Of a stretch of 64,000 nucleotides of DNA, positions 11,882-23,332 are shown piece by piece. The notes below the pieces were generated by a model. It made no database searches, had not been told where the DNA came from, and saw only the letters and a list, made by a program, of their open reading frames with translations. Made by a program: the position numbers and the translations under genes. This DNA comes from Symsagittifera roscoffensis (Eukaryota; Xenacoelomorpha; Acoela; Convolutidae): contig NC_087066.1 in NCBI RefSeq assembly GCF_963678635.1, forward strand, positions 53,026,312 through 53,090,311. Reading direction: 5' to 3'. The number at the start of each line of letters is the position of its first letter. Position 1 is the first letter of the stretch.

Positions 11882-12060
11882 CATTTGTCTAATTTTCTCG
11901 GGGCCTGACTTTCAATGTTTTCGGTTTCAAAAAACTGCAATTCTGCTTCTAAAAGTTTGGACAATCTTCCAATGAATAGGCGCTACATCGCTAAAACTTA
12001 TCGACTTCCGAGTTTTTATCTCTGAATTGGCAGCTTTTTTGTCTCTTACTCAAACTTGAG
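11882..12060 (-). pseudogene. Exon-like minus-strand fragment ending at a GTAAGT donor
   Basis: The open stretch about 12000-11882 is rich in Leu, Glu and Lys and looks helical. It ends exactly at a consensus 5' splice site (GTAAGT, minus strand 11881-11876). The preceding bases 12060-11950 are open in a different frame, so one frameshift divides the exon. The protein is not recognised. Confidence 0.35.
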
Positions 12061-12125
12061 CAGTCGTTTGCTGTCTTTCAAGCTTATCAATTAAACAGTC
12101 GCAGTGAATGAGCCACTAAAATTGC

Positions 12126-12193
12126 GAGGGTTTGAAGGAATCTTGTTAACAATTGTTATCAGTAAGAGGGTTTGAAGGAATCTTGTTAACAAT
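12126..12193 (+). repeat. Perfect 28-bp direct repeat, 40-bp period
   Basis: GAGGGTTTGAAGGAATCTTG plus TTAACAAT occurs at 12126-12153 and again at 12166-12193. Each copy carries the palindrome GTTAAC, and related GTTAACAAGG and CGTCAACAAG motifs follow to 12325 between C- and G-tracts. It probably belongs to a minisatellite or the end of a repeat element; a related sequence lies near 7770-7850. Confidence 0.65.
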
Positions 12194-12499
12194 CCCCCCA
12201 CCTATTGCAATAGAGGGGACTGTTAACAAGGTACAAAACTCGTACATGCTTACCTGTTCAATTCTTCCTTCATAACGGGGGGCGGGATTCGTAAGAAGGT
12301 ACCATAGGGGGGGGAATCGTCAACAAGATCCGTTTGAAGTTTGAGCGAGATACTGGATGCTGAAAAGACAGGCAGGAATGATTGATAAATTGACCTGGAT
12401 ATCGAATTACATATCAATGAAACCGTCAGCTTGATAACAAAAGAGGACCCTAAAAATAATTCAATAAATCTGTCTGTCTCAACAATTTGCAAAGTCCTC

Positions 12500-13240
12500 A
12501 GATTTTCAGGCTCGAGTGAGTTGAATTCAAAAATGTTGGGGCCAGTTTTTGTAAGGAAATAGTAGCTGAAGTTTCATTGAGAAAAAAATTAAAAAATAGT
12601 ATTTATTATTTCAAATAGCTCTATAAAAGATTTTTATTTTTTTAAACTAAGAAGGATAAACAAAAAGAATGAAAGGGGATATGCTAAAATTTAGTTTCAT
12701 TTCAAATTCAAGCAATATCACGCATAGAGGATTGAGAAAATTTAAAAAAATGATGTTTTTTCTTCTAAAATTTCGGACGGAAAATTGTTACAAATTTCTC
12801 AGAACTGCTAGAAAGTAAAAACTGAAAGATAATAATATTGAATCTAGTAAGTTCAATTGAGGTGATTTTGAGAGTAGAGTTACGTTAAAAAATAAAGTTT
12901 ACGAACCCTTACAAATAAAATGTCCAAGCAAAGAACATTTTAAAAAATTGAGTGCCCTTACCTTTGAAAATGTAGATAAAGTTTTTTTCGCTATAATTTA
13001 GGACCCGAGTATAAAAATGTTTTTTTTTTCACGACCCAAGGTAAAATAATCAAGTAGATGAGCGCAATTTTGACTTTAATTGTACAGATTGGCCCTTATC
13101 CAAAACTCTGGTTGACCTTGTGTTGCGCTATGCTAATCAATTCTTTTTCTTCAGTTTATGTTCTTTTACTTCAATTTTTGCTTTTAATCCGAACCCTGCT
13201 TTGCGTCTGCTCATAAACTAAGAGCTTTAAAGAATACTTT
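12500..13240. other. AT-rich intergenic sequence
   Basis: No gene is supported. Near 13236-13275 the sequence TTTTTTCATCAAACATGCA followed by TTTCATAGTTGCAACTC repeats the first 45 bases of the window almost exactly. The start of the window may therefore hold the same upstream region as the PB1 locus at 13266. Confidence 0.4.
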
Positions 13241-13265
13241 TTTCATCAAACATGCAATTTCATAG

Positions 13266-13636
13266 TTGCAACTCCTGAAAATATTTTACAAAAAGGAAAT
13301 CAGGCGTTTTAAGCTAGATGTATCCATTGATAATTCATTGTTGGCTACCTGGAAGGCCAGCTGCAAAGTTTGTTCCAGAACTTGCCTAAAAAGGAGAAAG
13401 TTGTGTGGAAATGGAAAGACAGTGATGGAGATTTAGTCACGTTAAGTACCAAGGAGGAACTGGCTGAAGCTCTGAGATCAACCGAGAGCAGAGTTTTCGA
13501 AATTCACTTGGTCGAGAAGAAACTGTTGAAGTTGAATGGAAAAATGATGAAGAAAAGAAAGAGAACAAGACTGCTCGTATCAGGGCAAAGCCTTGAATGT
13601 TCTGACTGCCTTTTGAGGTTTATGGAGCCTTATTAA
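13266..13636 (+). pseudogene. PB1-domain gene fragment, sequestosome-1/p62-like, frameshifted
   Basis: PB1 domains mediate front-to-back protein oligomerisation; p62 uses one in selective autophagy and signalling. The first frame (about 13266-13359) gives a beta-strand followed by the basic-cluster motif EIRRF. The second frame (13361-13636) continues with LFQNL, then the acidic OPCA-type motif KDSDGDLVTLSTKEEL, and ends with a strand and a Lys-rich tail. EIRRF near the start and DGDLV before an EEL helix are the p62 arrangement. A one-base frameshift near 13360 splits the domain, and no intron signal explains it. The tail (from about 13565) lies in a repeat duplicated at 15030. No ZZ or UBA domain is visible nearby. 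This is a gene relic or an exon with a sequencing error. Confidence 0.6.
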
Positions 13637-15559
13637 CATAAAAAAATAAATGAAATAAAATTAAATGAAATTATTTTTCTAAAATTTGATTTTTTTTTTG
13701 AAAATCATCACCCACACGCCATATAAAGAACAAAAAGATAGTTCTCGTTCCTTGTAACACATCATTTATGGCAAATAAGCTTCGTTCAACCAATTTGGAA
13801 CGATTTATAAGACGGATTAAATCTCCGCTTCGCGTTAATAGCGCGAATTATATCGCGCGTTAATTGTCCCAAATTGGTCAAAATGGCCAAAATGGCAATC
13901 TTTAAACCCTCATAACTTTACGATAAATGATCACAGGTGAAATATCTTGTCAAATTTAAGCTCAGGACAACAATACCTTTTGAATGATATTAAAAAAATT
14001 CCGTCAAGAATTGCTAGTTAAAAAGTCGAAATTTGTCTGAAGAAAAAAACCCACCTCGAGCACAAATATTCCGTTACTTTCGTATCGAAAGTCGGAACAA
14101 AAACATTTTAGTACAAACAGAAACTGTCAATGTCGATGGTTTTTGCCACTCTTTTCGGCTGAGATTTTTTTTTGCTTTACCGTCACGCAGCAAGCTCTCG
14201 CTACTCAATAATGTCTTAATGAAGTCCCACCCATAAAACGTAGTATAACGTATTGCATGGAAACCTGCCATTAGACAAAAATACTGTAATGAGATTTCAA
14301 CGAAAACAATTTGTAATTTATCTTGACATCAGGGCTGTGGAACCCGTTCAACTCAAATGATTCAGGTCCAAATACTTTTACCGGCTCTTTTACCTTCCCC
14401 CTCCCCCACCTCACGCCAGTTTCAACTTATTAGTGTAACGAGTGGTTTTACGAGGTTAAGTATGAAGCCCAAATATGTTTGCCGTGGCCTTATTAGTCTG
14501 TATGTGAATTTTCATAACAATCGGACAATGTGGTCAACAAATTTACATGTAAAAACTTGCAGGTGGGGGGAAAAGGAAAAAGAGCCCTTTTACCATTCCA
14601 TTCCTGTTTCATTATGAAGAATTTTTTTCTTAGTCCGATCGTTAGTGTGTTTAATCCAACGTAATTGACACTTTCTCCCTCGAAATAATTTTGCAGTCTA
14701 TCGAGCAATGAAAACGCATCAAATGTATCTTTTCTAACAATTTTTGCTGGTTCTGCGCAATCATCTGAACATAGAGTCAACAACGATAACAAATTAAGAA
14801 CGAAAAAACTTATTAAAAAAGAGACCATTTTCTTTTTCGCTACAGGAATTGATCAACATGGAAATTGATTTTTGCCTCCACTTGAATTTTCTTTTGAAGC
14901 ATTTAGTCTTGTCTCTAGCAGACCATCCTATGAGTCAGAAGCAACCGCGTTCTTGTGCTGACTGTCCTCGCCAGTCGGAAATGCAGAGAATAAACAATTT
15001 TGCTGCCTTCGTTCCCATTTTAATTGTATCAAGACTGCTCGTATCAGGGCGAAGCTCTGAATGTTCCGACCGCCTTTTAATGTTTATGGAGCAGAAATAA
15101 CATTAAAAAATTAAATGAATTGAAACAAAATTTAAAATTTTTTCTAAAATTTCAATTTTTTTTTAGAAAAATCATCCCCCCACACGCCATATAAAGTACA
15201 AAAGAATAGAATTCGCTACTTGTAACAAATCAATTAGGACAAATAAGCTTTTTGCAACCACTTTGGAACGATTTCTAAGACGGATTAACTCTCCACTTAA
15301 CGCTTTAATAGCGCGAAATATATCGCGCGTTAATTGTCCCAAATTGGCCAAAATGGCAATCTTTAAACCCCGGTAACTTCACGAAAAATTATCACAGGTG
15401 AAATATCTTTTCAAATTTAAGCTCAGAACAGCAATACCTTTCGATTGATACAAAAAAATTCCGTCAAAACTGGCTAGTTAAAAAGTCGAAATTTGTCTGA
15501 AAAAAAAACCCACCCCGAGCACAAATATTCCGTTACTTTCGTATCGAAAGTCCGAACAA
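13565..15559 (+). repeat. Duplicated repeat of about 535 bp
   Basis: Copy 1 (13565-14100) and copy 2 (15030-15559) are direct repeats at roughly 85-90% by eye. Both start CAAGACTGCTCGTATCAGGGC, carry a 'GCGTTAATAGCGCGAA'-type block followed by CGCGCGTTAATTG, and end CGTATCGAAAGTC. The CGCG-rich block (13835-13866) is locally palindromic. Short open frames over the starts (ending 13636 and 15100) share a Leu-Leu-Val-Ser-Gly segment but are probably repeat-derived. An acceptor-like sequence (TTTCGCTACAG) ends at 14846. Confidence 0.7.
14101..15029. other. Spacer between the two 535-bp repeat copies
   Basis: Short frames exist on both strands (for example 14493-14828 minus, with an N-terminal hydrophobic segment). 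None has recognisable domains or consistent exon signals apart from the acceptor-like site at 14846. Confidence 0.25.
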
Positions 15560-15659
15560 TACTGAAATGAAGTACTAACATGCTGCTGATTTGAGCTCCC
15601 GCGTGTTTCTAAATAAAATTCTTTAAAATTCCAAAAAACACTTTGAAAAAATCTGCTAA

Positions 15660-16420
15660 AATAGTTTTATCAGCTCATCGACAAGATTATCCGCTATCCT
15701 TTTGCGTTGCGGAAGCACATGGGGATTAAGTCCAGACACCAAACTTTGCATCTAATGCAGGGTAATGGAGTCGTAGCAGTGATTTAGGTTGCTACTCAAT
15801 ACTTTTCCCTGACCATGTATCACGCACAACACGCATTCCATAAAAAGAGTCACCAGAACTACCAGTATACACAGGTGTGTCTGAGCAAATAATTTGTTTT
15901 CAATAATCCGGACTAGTTTTCAGTGCAGAGCGAGTTTCATAAATAGCTCGGATCGGAAGTTCCAAATATTTTAGCGCAATTTCCATGTGGACGGTGGGAG
16001 CGACTATTATTGAACTTTTGCTCTGGAAAATCCTACCAAAACTTCCATCTTCTCAAGCATTGTATCAACCTGATATAACGGCTTTTCTTCATCTATTAAT
16101 GGATCTTTCGTCAATGACCACTCCAGCTCTGCGCCCCTTCATTTTGGTTTTTGTGGCTTTCTACTGCCCAATGAATTCTCAATTGCACTCAATTCAATGC
16201 TAAATTCATTGTCTTGTAAATTATTTTCATGTGGGGTTTCTGAACATGGGTAGTCTTTTCATTGGTTGACTTCATGTCAATTGCAGATCGAATTTCCTAA
16301 ATCGCTCCGATGGAAAAATCAAGACTTTTCAATTTCTCCACCGCCATAACAGAAACCCATTTTGCCACGGTATCGATGATTGGAAACTTCAATCAACTTT
16401 GCCTTAACTTGGCCAGCTGA
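15660..16420 (-). pseudogene. Minus-strand coding remnants with a duplicated module
   Basis: On the minus strand, 16270-15985 gives a well-formed acidic stretch (many Glu, Asp, Ser) interrupted by one TGA. 15960-15680 gives another stretch that contains GSSGDSFYGMRVVRD and is broken by stops. Two segments within them are homologous: about 16400-16270 and about 16015-15910 both read V-A-x-x-V-x-x-x-A-x-(E/K)-x-L, then an I-(R/G)-A-I element, then (E/T)-(I/R)-R-S-A. An exon or gene has therefore been partly duplicated in tandem. The product is not recognised. Lying just downstream of the kinase-like exons on the same strand, it may be the 3' part of that gene. Confidence 0.35.
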
Positions 16421-16962
16421 ATATTCATAGTGTTCAATAATGTGATTCAAAGACATTATCAACTGGAATTTTTTTTAGCTGTACAACTGGAAAAAAAAAA
16501 CTCAAACTCAGAAAAAAATTCTTTCAGTCAACTTCAGAAATATTTTTCAAGCCAAAAATAAAAAAACTGATCAAAAGCGGCTCATTTTTAGTCCAAACTT
16601 AGTTCCAACTAATGGGCGTTTCTTGCGCTTCTGTAGACACTGGCACTGCTAAGTACACACTCTCTTTTTCTCCTGCTCTGGAAACTTATAGAATCTACCA
16701 CTTTGTTCGAAAACGCAGCCAATGTTATAAACATCGAATGCTGGAACTGTTTTTGCTCCAATGACGCTTCGCAGCTCTGTTCCATTTGACATTGGTTTTC
16801 TTTGTACAGTTTGCGCTGCCCTGCATTGATCTTATAAATAATTGGACTGTCGACAAGTGTAGCTTCGCCGAAATCAATTATTCTTGTACTCCTACTCGGC
16901 ATTATGATGTTGCCGCAGTGCAGGTCAAGGTGAAGTACCTGGTACAATGAATTGAGCGTTAA

Positions 16963-17018
16963 CTGGAAGAAATTGTGAGTTACAATAATGAAAAAAGGAC
17001 AATTAATTTTTTACTTAC
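16963..17018 (-). other. Short (56-bp) spliceosomal intron
   Basis: The minus-strand sequence has a consensus GTAAGT donor directly after GAGTTT and a TTTCTTCCAG acceptor before the exon that holds the kinase catalytic loop. Both borders fit the open frames of the neighbouring exons of the kinase-like remnant. Confidence 0.5.
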
Positions 17019-17159
17019 AAACTCATCAAAACATGAACTTTTCAATTAGTATTAATATGAGTACTTTTTCTGGTGCATAATTTTTATCTCTGACAAAACC
17101 TCCGCTGCCCGAGCTAACCAGTCATTCATCATGTTTTTCTTTCTGTTCTCCGTCACTGT

Positions 17160-17451
17160 ATTCGACCCCCTGCCGACTCAAAGGGTCCCCCCTTTGATAC
17201 TTTTTCAGAAATCCATTTTTGGCCGACCGACTCTAAAAATTTTCTGAAAAAGGCGATTTTTTTTGTCAAAATTTTCCAAAAAGTGCCCAAAAACGGTTTT
17301 TTTTTACCTCTTTTTTCAAAAATTTGCCTGCGGCGCAAAAAAATTAGCCAAAATTGGGGCAAAACAGTGCTTTGGGAGAGCTCGTCTAATTTTTTAGATT
17401 TTTTTTTTTTGAAAATCCGCCCCCCTCGAAAAAATCCTAGATCCGCCCCTG
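17160..17451 (-). mobile_element. Truncated second copy of the hAT-like MITE
   Basis: The sequence is the reverse complement of the MITE at 8583-9005 and keeps its CAGGGGCGGATCTAGG end at 17451. The other terminus (about 40 bp) is missing; the copy stops at ATTCGACCCCC. It interrupts a minus-strand exon. On the intact side the target reads GGCAACAG and on the truncated side ACAG, which could be what is left of an 8-bp duplication after a deletion. Confidence 0.8.
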
Positions 17452-19088
17452 CTGTTGCCAATTAGCAAATTTTTGTTTCAGCAACGCAATCTTCTCCGCC
17501 TCCCAGTAAAGTTCTTTGCTAAAAAAGACCAAATTTTATATTATTACTGCGTCCATTTTTATAAAAGAACATTTCAAAACTCGCGCGCAATGAACTTTTA
17601 CGAGCGATTTTATTCCAGAGTGACGTTGAAAGCCCAAAAAATGTTCGTTTAAGGGAGACAAGAAGAAATTCGACTCCTCACTGGATTTCCGTCATGCACA
17701 AAGTAGGTCCAGTTTGTTACTGTAATGCTTTAGTCGATTATTCATATTGGCTGCATGAAAAAGTTTTTGCCCAGCACAAATAAAAGATTTTAGTCAAAAT
17801 GATTTAATAAATGCTGCCAGCAGCCTTTCAAAAAATAAAAATTTCTTGAAATAACAGTCCAAACGACTGTACATTATAGAATTACCACATGAATCTTTCT
17901 TGAACCTTTTCTTCTCCAGCTCTTGTTTTTTCTCTTCATTCGCTATTTTTCTCTCCTACTTTTCTTGCAACAGTCTCACGCATGGCAGATTGTTCTTGGA
18001 CTTTTTTGAGGGTCTGCCGCTTCTTCATCTCCTTAATTTGGGTGTATTTTTTCGCTGCACCGGATTGCTTGTTTTTCTTCCTATAGTTTAGGATCAAATA
18101 GTTTAAAACGCAGGGACAACAAATCTATTGCAGCTTCATAATGTTTTTTTTTTTCAGTTTCACTCAATTCTCTGCAAAAATATAGTTAAAATCAAAAAAT
18201 AAACAGGTTCTTAACAAAGTAGAAAATACTAACAACAACTTGGGCTTCTCTTCAATTTGTTCAATCTTTGTTTGACTTCAGCATAAAGAACTCTTCAAAG
18301 GTATGATATTCTCTGCTTTGTGATGCAGGTAATGCGTTGGCTGTTTGTACTTCAAGCTTTCCTCGCTTATCTCCATTTTCAATGACTAGAAATCAACAAA
18401 TCTGGCTTTTATTTGATCTTTGTATATTTAATATACTTGTTTTTGGAAAAAATCGTAGTTTTCGAAATGCCAGGAAACAAATATATCCGCTAGTTTTATA
18501 ATACCACCGCTTGTTTTTTTAGACGTTGTGGTGCTTTACATTGCATTGGAACAACCCTCTGTTTTTTTTTTCATAATTTGAAATCAAAAACTCAAATCGA
18601 GGAAATACAGAAATTTTCTTAAACTCAGAACTAATTAGGCAATCAACAAGTTTAATCTTTGTAAGTTTGAAGTTTTTTGGCTGACAATTTTCTTTGAAAC
18701 CTAACCAATTAGAGAACATAGAATCAACATCTTTTTTTTATACCTCCGTGAAGTGTTTTATACCTCTTTAAAATTTCAAACACTCGTGGCCATCTTTTCT
18801 GAGTCGTTGGCGCCATTCGCTCCTTTGTACTAGAGAGCGTAATTAGTTTTCCTTTTAGTAAACGATTATGAAACCAATTTAAAATTATTCAAAGATCAAA
18901 CAGTAGGAAAAAGTCAATAAAGTTGATTAGAACCTTAACAAATTTTTTCATTAATTTTTGAAGAAAACATATCACAGTGAAACTCTTAAAGTTTCAAAAA
19001 TAAGTTATATTCAACTTTTTATTCTTAGAGTAGCCCATTTTGAGAAAACTTGATCCCTAGAAGTGTCTGTCACTCTGCGAAACTTAAG

Positions 19089-19108
19089 AAAGAAAGAAAG
19101 AAAGAAAG
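19089..19108 (+). repeat. GAAA microsatellite
   Basis: A short run of GAAA units lies here and again at the same place in the second tandem unit (about 23368-23387). Other than this, the host flank 19029-21085 (and 23308-25365) contains only short AT-rich frames and no supported gene. Confidence 0.6.
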
Positions 19109-20769
19109 TTTATAAATTTGTCACAAACAAAAATATCAATACAACCAACTTACGACTTGGAGAGGACAGACAACGGGATCTTCAGATCCACCAAGTGTCT
19201 GCCCCTAGTTGATAAGTTATTATGAAAAAAGTTTTTCTTACATAAAATTTTTTAAACCGTCCTACATCAGAAATTTTAGATAAAAAGAGGAAAGAGTGCG
19301 ATATTATGAAATTATTAAAGCGTCACCACCTGTTAAGTTTAGAAATAGATAAATGCGAAAAAAAAGAATCAGAAAAAGAACACTTTTTTGCAGCAATTTT
19401 AGTTCAATCTATAGATTAAAAACTCGAGATTTACAAAGGAAACTTTAATAGTTCAATTCATCAAGTCAGTGACTTGCTTTTTCACTTTCACGTTCTCAAA
19501 AGTTAAGAGGTTATGGAGGTTCATACTATTCTAGAAAAATCCTCAATCCCAGGGGGTCATCCGTTAGCATGTATACACTTGGTAAGAAAAATTTAAAATC
19601 CATTTCCAAAACTTACTAAAATCGATTCATTTTTCTTGCGCACTTTACACATTCTCAAGCGGAGAGCGCGAATTGGCGTCTTTTTATAAAATGAGTTATG
19701 GAGAAAAAAAGACAAGCCGCCAAAGATCCAAAATAAAGTGATCATATTTTAAATCTTTATCTCAGTAATAACTGTTGGAAAAGAGCCAATAAACTTGGAA
19801 GGCTTTTCGAATTTTTAAAAATTCGAATATGGCCTTAGAGTTCTTTTGATTGCAAGAACAATTTATGACTATCCTTTTTTCGATAAAACTAACTGTATCT
19901 GAGAAAACTGGATTAAAATGTAAAACTTTTATGACGCTGGAAAATAGGAAAAATAGAATCCTTTTTTGAAAACAAAATTCGATCATGTTTTTGATACTTT
20001 TAATTTTTGCTATTTGTTATTGGAGTTTGCTTTCTTTTTATTAAAGGAAATAAGCCGAATTTGGTTAAAAACAAAGTCATACCGCAAAAAGTAAACTTAA
20101 GCCTGATTAAAGTTTCAAATTTTTCCTGAAAAACAATCATCACTACCTGTAAAAGAGTCTGAACATTTGCGACACAATTAAAACATTGCATTGTAAAATA
20201 AGGAAAAATAAAAAAGAAGGAAGAAAGGAAAAAACTTGAAAAAAACAAAACAAAAAAACTATTTATACCTTTGTCTAGGACGATTTTCATAAGCAGCCTG
20301 AACAAGCAATGAGAGCCAATGACTGAACTGAGCGGCAATTATGGTGCAAAACTTGGGACGACACTCAATAAGCCGAAAAACAAAATGTAGGAAAAATCAT
20401 TTAAGCCATAAAATTTTCGAAAAAAAATATTTTACGAATCGTCTCTCCTGAAATAGCTTAAAAAATATTTGTAAAAAGGTAGAGATTCTATCTACAAAAT
20501 TTTCAAACCATCGTCTCGGACGATGTTCATAAACAGCCTTAAACATTATTGAGAATCATTGACCGAGCGACAGCATCTGCAAAAAAAGTGGGGTCGGCAT
20601 GTAAAAAGTTCCACATGAAACTACAATGTACAACACTTGCATTTGCAATTACAAATACGGAAGTTATTTAGACCACAAAAAACGATCATGCGGCACCTTA
20701 GCCGACAAAACATGCGCAGACAAACAAAATGAGCAGACCAAATTGCCCACTGGAAAAAAAAACTAGGTT

Positions 20770-20830
20770 TGGCCGGTTCTCGAACCTTAAACCTTAGGGC
20801 AACCGCGTTACCTCTAGGCCAAGTTGGGAG
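20770..20830 (-). other. tRNA-like or SINE-like segment with A and B boxes
   Basis: On the minus strand the sequence reads TTGGCCTAGAGGTAACGCG and, after about 20 nt, GGTTCGAGAACC. These resemble the internal A and B boxes of a polymerase III tRNA promoter. The anticodon arm is too short and the acceptor strands do not pair well, so this is more likely a tRNA-derived relic than a working tRNA. The same segment lies at about 25050-25110 in the second tandem unit. Confidence 0.3.
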
Positions 20831-21085
20831 TGCTCCCGATTTTGCTAAGGTTCACTAATAAAGAAACTTCACTGTTCATTGTGTAAAAAATAACTTAAGT
20901 CTAGTTCCCATATAGACGACACGTGCCTTCGCTAGTGCAAACACAGCCAACAGAAGGAGGAAAATGTACAAAAAAGTAATAAGGAAATCTAAAAACATTG
21001 AAAGAAATTTTTTTGAATCTTTTTCCAGTTTCGAATTTTGAAGAAAAAATTTCCAGATTAAAGTTTTTTGATGAAATTAACAGAA

Positions 21086-21497
21086 TGGAACCTGATCTAA
21101 ACTACATTTTATTATTTCTTAAATTAGATATTTTACCACTGTAAAATGTTTAATATTAACCAATCATGATCCATCTAACTAACAACCCACTTATTTGTAA
21201 GTGCTGAAATTACTTGTAATTTCAGCACCAGAGAGATTTGAATTTAACTTAGAAATTAGTTGCCTCTCCCGAGTAATTCAGCAGCCGCAATAATACCAGT
21301 ATACTCTAGATCTATTGAGCCTAGCAGAGACTAGTTAAACACCCTGAGACTAGTAGGTATAAGAGTAAGATTAGGATCGGTATTAGACTAAGAAGTTGCA
21401 CAAATCTATCCGGCCGAAAATAAGATAGCGTGACGAGCAGACGATGTACCCTATCCGAAATTACTCTATGAGTTATAGACCCTCAAGGATTAACTCA
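21086..21497 (+). mobile_element. LTR copy 1 (412 bp), in tandem unit 1
   Basis: This LTR is near-identical to those at 25366 and 43943. It starts TGGAACC, ends TTAACTCA and is preceded by AGAA (21082-21085). A primer-binding-site candidate starting TGGTGCGACC lies 2 nt downstream at 21500. It is followed only by the leader and 130 bp of gag before the tandem junction, so it has no internal region of its own. Confidence 0.9.
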
Positions 21498-23176
21498 TCT
21501 GGTGCGACCATAAGTCTCGAATAAGACCTTAAAAACAAATTAGTTTAGAACTAACCAAAAATAGATTAGAAATAGACAAAAACATTTTCAAAATGTTATA
21601 CGACAATAATTTAATTGAATGGTCTCTACGACTCAATAAATCAGAGCCGCTATTCCGTACAATACGAGAACAACCAGGTATTGGAAAAAGACCTCGGACA
21701 AGAGACGACATACGACTACGAAGAAACTTACCATTTAGTTTCATGATCGTACGGCAAAAGCCAACACAAACTTTTATATTTAGAATTTTATTAGCAATGA
21801 ATTTAGATTTTCATTCGCAAATATAAAATCCTTGAAGAAAAATCTTCAATGCATTTACAAGGCGCTAAATAAATTATTATGGTTCAATAGCGATTGATAA
21901 AAACATCTCTAATCGTTTTTTCCTCTGCAGTACTATATAAATTATATTTGAAAAAATAATTTATTTAAAATAAAAATAAAAATTAGTAACATGACCATAA
22001 ATTGTTAGTAAACATAAATCATCTTTCTGTTCCAGCTTCATCACCTAAACATAACAGCAATCATAAATCAACTAACGTCATCAAAACTAAAATTCACAAA
22101 TTGTTTTTTTTAAATCTTAAATTTTATATTCTTTAAACTTAAAATTAGATAAATTTTAGACCAGATCATCAAGGCTTCCCCTGGATGTAAATTAATTGTC
22201 TATCCTTAATTTTAATTCTGATCATCAAGGCTTATCCTTGCATCAAACAGAACAATTTTGTTCTCCCCCACCCACTTATCAAGTGTCTAACGACCTCAAA
22301 CGTCGATACACTATCCAACCTTTTCAAAAGACCCAGGACTAATAGAAATTTTTCAAATACTAACAATTCAAATTAAGCTAAACAGTGAAGAACTTCGGTT
22401 ATTCCTCCTTCACTTGACCCCTCCTCTTATACGACCCTCCTCTTAGTAAGTTTAAAATAGTACCTAACGAACTACTTGCGTTCTAATTATACCTGAACCT
22501 TGGTGATCGATTTACTGTTCTCCAACCCTTGTGAACACAATCACTACCCCTAAGTAAGATTAAGTAAGTTAACACCTTAGCTTATACTAGCCACGAGAAA
22601 GTAAAAATCATTCTTCGGAATCGATATATTTTTCTCTCCAATCCCAGGCTAAGCTAACCAAAAAATCGTAAGGACTAACAGTCTAGAAAATTAAAATCAC
22701 TAACAAATAACTTTGCATCCATCATCCTAAACCTTATATCAGTGAAAAACCTAGGAAATAAACAAACAATCGTCATACACAATGGTGAAATCGAAAATCA
22801 AAAATACGATCTTGTTATATCCCGCATACACAAACAGTTGAATACATTCACACAAAACGGCAAACACTAAAAAGAAAAAATCTACGTAAGCAAAGATAAA
22901 AAACACGAAAACGATTTTCAAAACATCGAAATGCATTCTCCGAATCAGAAGTCAGTAGTCTCGATGCACTATACAAAGTAGAAGACTCAATAAATCAAAC
23001 TTATCCAATCCAGGATCCAGTATATTTTTCCGATTCAGAAACAAATTTAATTTCATCGAAAAAAGGAAAAAACAGAATAAAAAAGAAGCACAAACACAAA
23101 CCAGTACATCTATACAATTGGAATCAACCAATTAGACACATCAATAATTATATATTAACAGTTATCAAACGAAAAG

Positions 23177-23332
23177 ATGAGCAACACTCAAAGTGACGAA
23201 AGTCCCGATGAAGAATATGTTTTCCCCTTTATTACAATTTCACTAAATGATAGAGGACAAACAAAATTTTGCAGAAACTTACTCATAAATTTATTTGAAC
23301 CAGGAATAGTAGCCCATTTTGAGAAAACTTGA
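23177..23332 (+). pseudogene. Truncated gag start in tandem unit 1
   Basis: This is the same start codon and first 44 codons as the gag ORF at 27467, with one Ala/Pro difference. The tandem junction at 23307 cuts the frame and sends it into host flank, where a TGA (23330-23332) ends it after a few unrelated residues. It is a broken duplicate, not a separate gene. Confidence 0.85.

Larger units (their letters stand above)
16609..18816 (-). pseudogene. Kinase-like gene remnant, five exon-like segments, MITE in exon 4
   Basis: Proposed minus-strand exons: 18816-18744 (ATG start, ends at a GT donor); 18385-18234 (acceptor TTTCTAG, one in-frame TGA); 18171 to about 17880 (acceptor TTTTTGCAG, Lys/Glu coiled-coil, two frame changes); 17518-17019 (acceptor TTTTTTAG, split by the MITE at 17451-17160, donor GTAAGT); 16962-16609 (acceptor TTCTTCCAG). 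Exon 5 reads HLDLHCGNI and, about 20 residues on, IIDFGEAT. These match the catalytic loop HxDxxxxN and the metal-binding DFG of the protein-kinase/aminoglycoside-phosphotransferase fold. The helix before the MITE gap and the segment after it fit the N-lobe. A glycine loop and the beta-3 lysine were not identified. The stops, frame changes and insertion suggest a dead gene. Confidence 0.5.

Noticed and set aside
15985-16203. Plus-strand ORF reading MWTVGATIIELL, resembling kinase subdomain IX
   Set aside because: The minus strand over the same bases gives a better, acidic, exon-like protein that continues on both sides. The plus frame becomes hydrophobic and loses kinase motifs, so it is taken as an antisense coincidence.
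20770-20830. Functional tRNA gene
   Set aside because: A- and B-box-like motifs are present, but the anticodon arm is too short and the acceptor stem does not pair.
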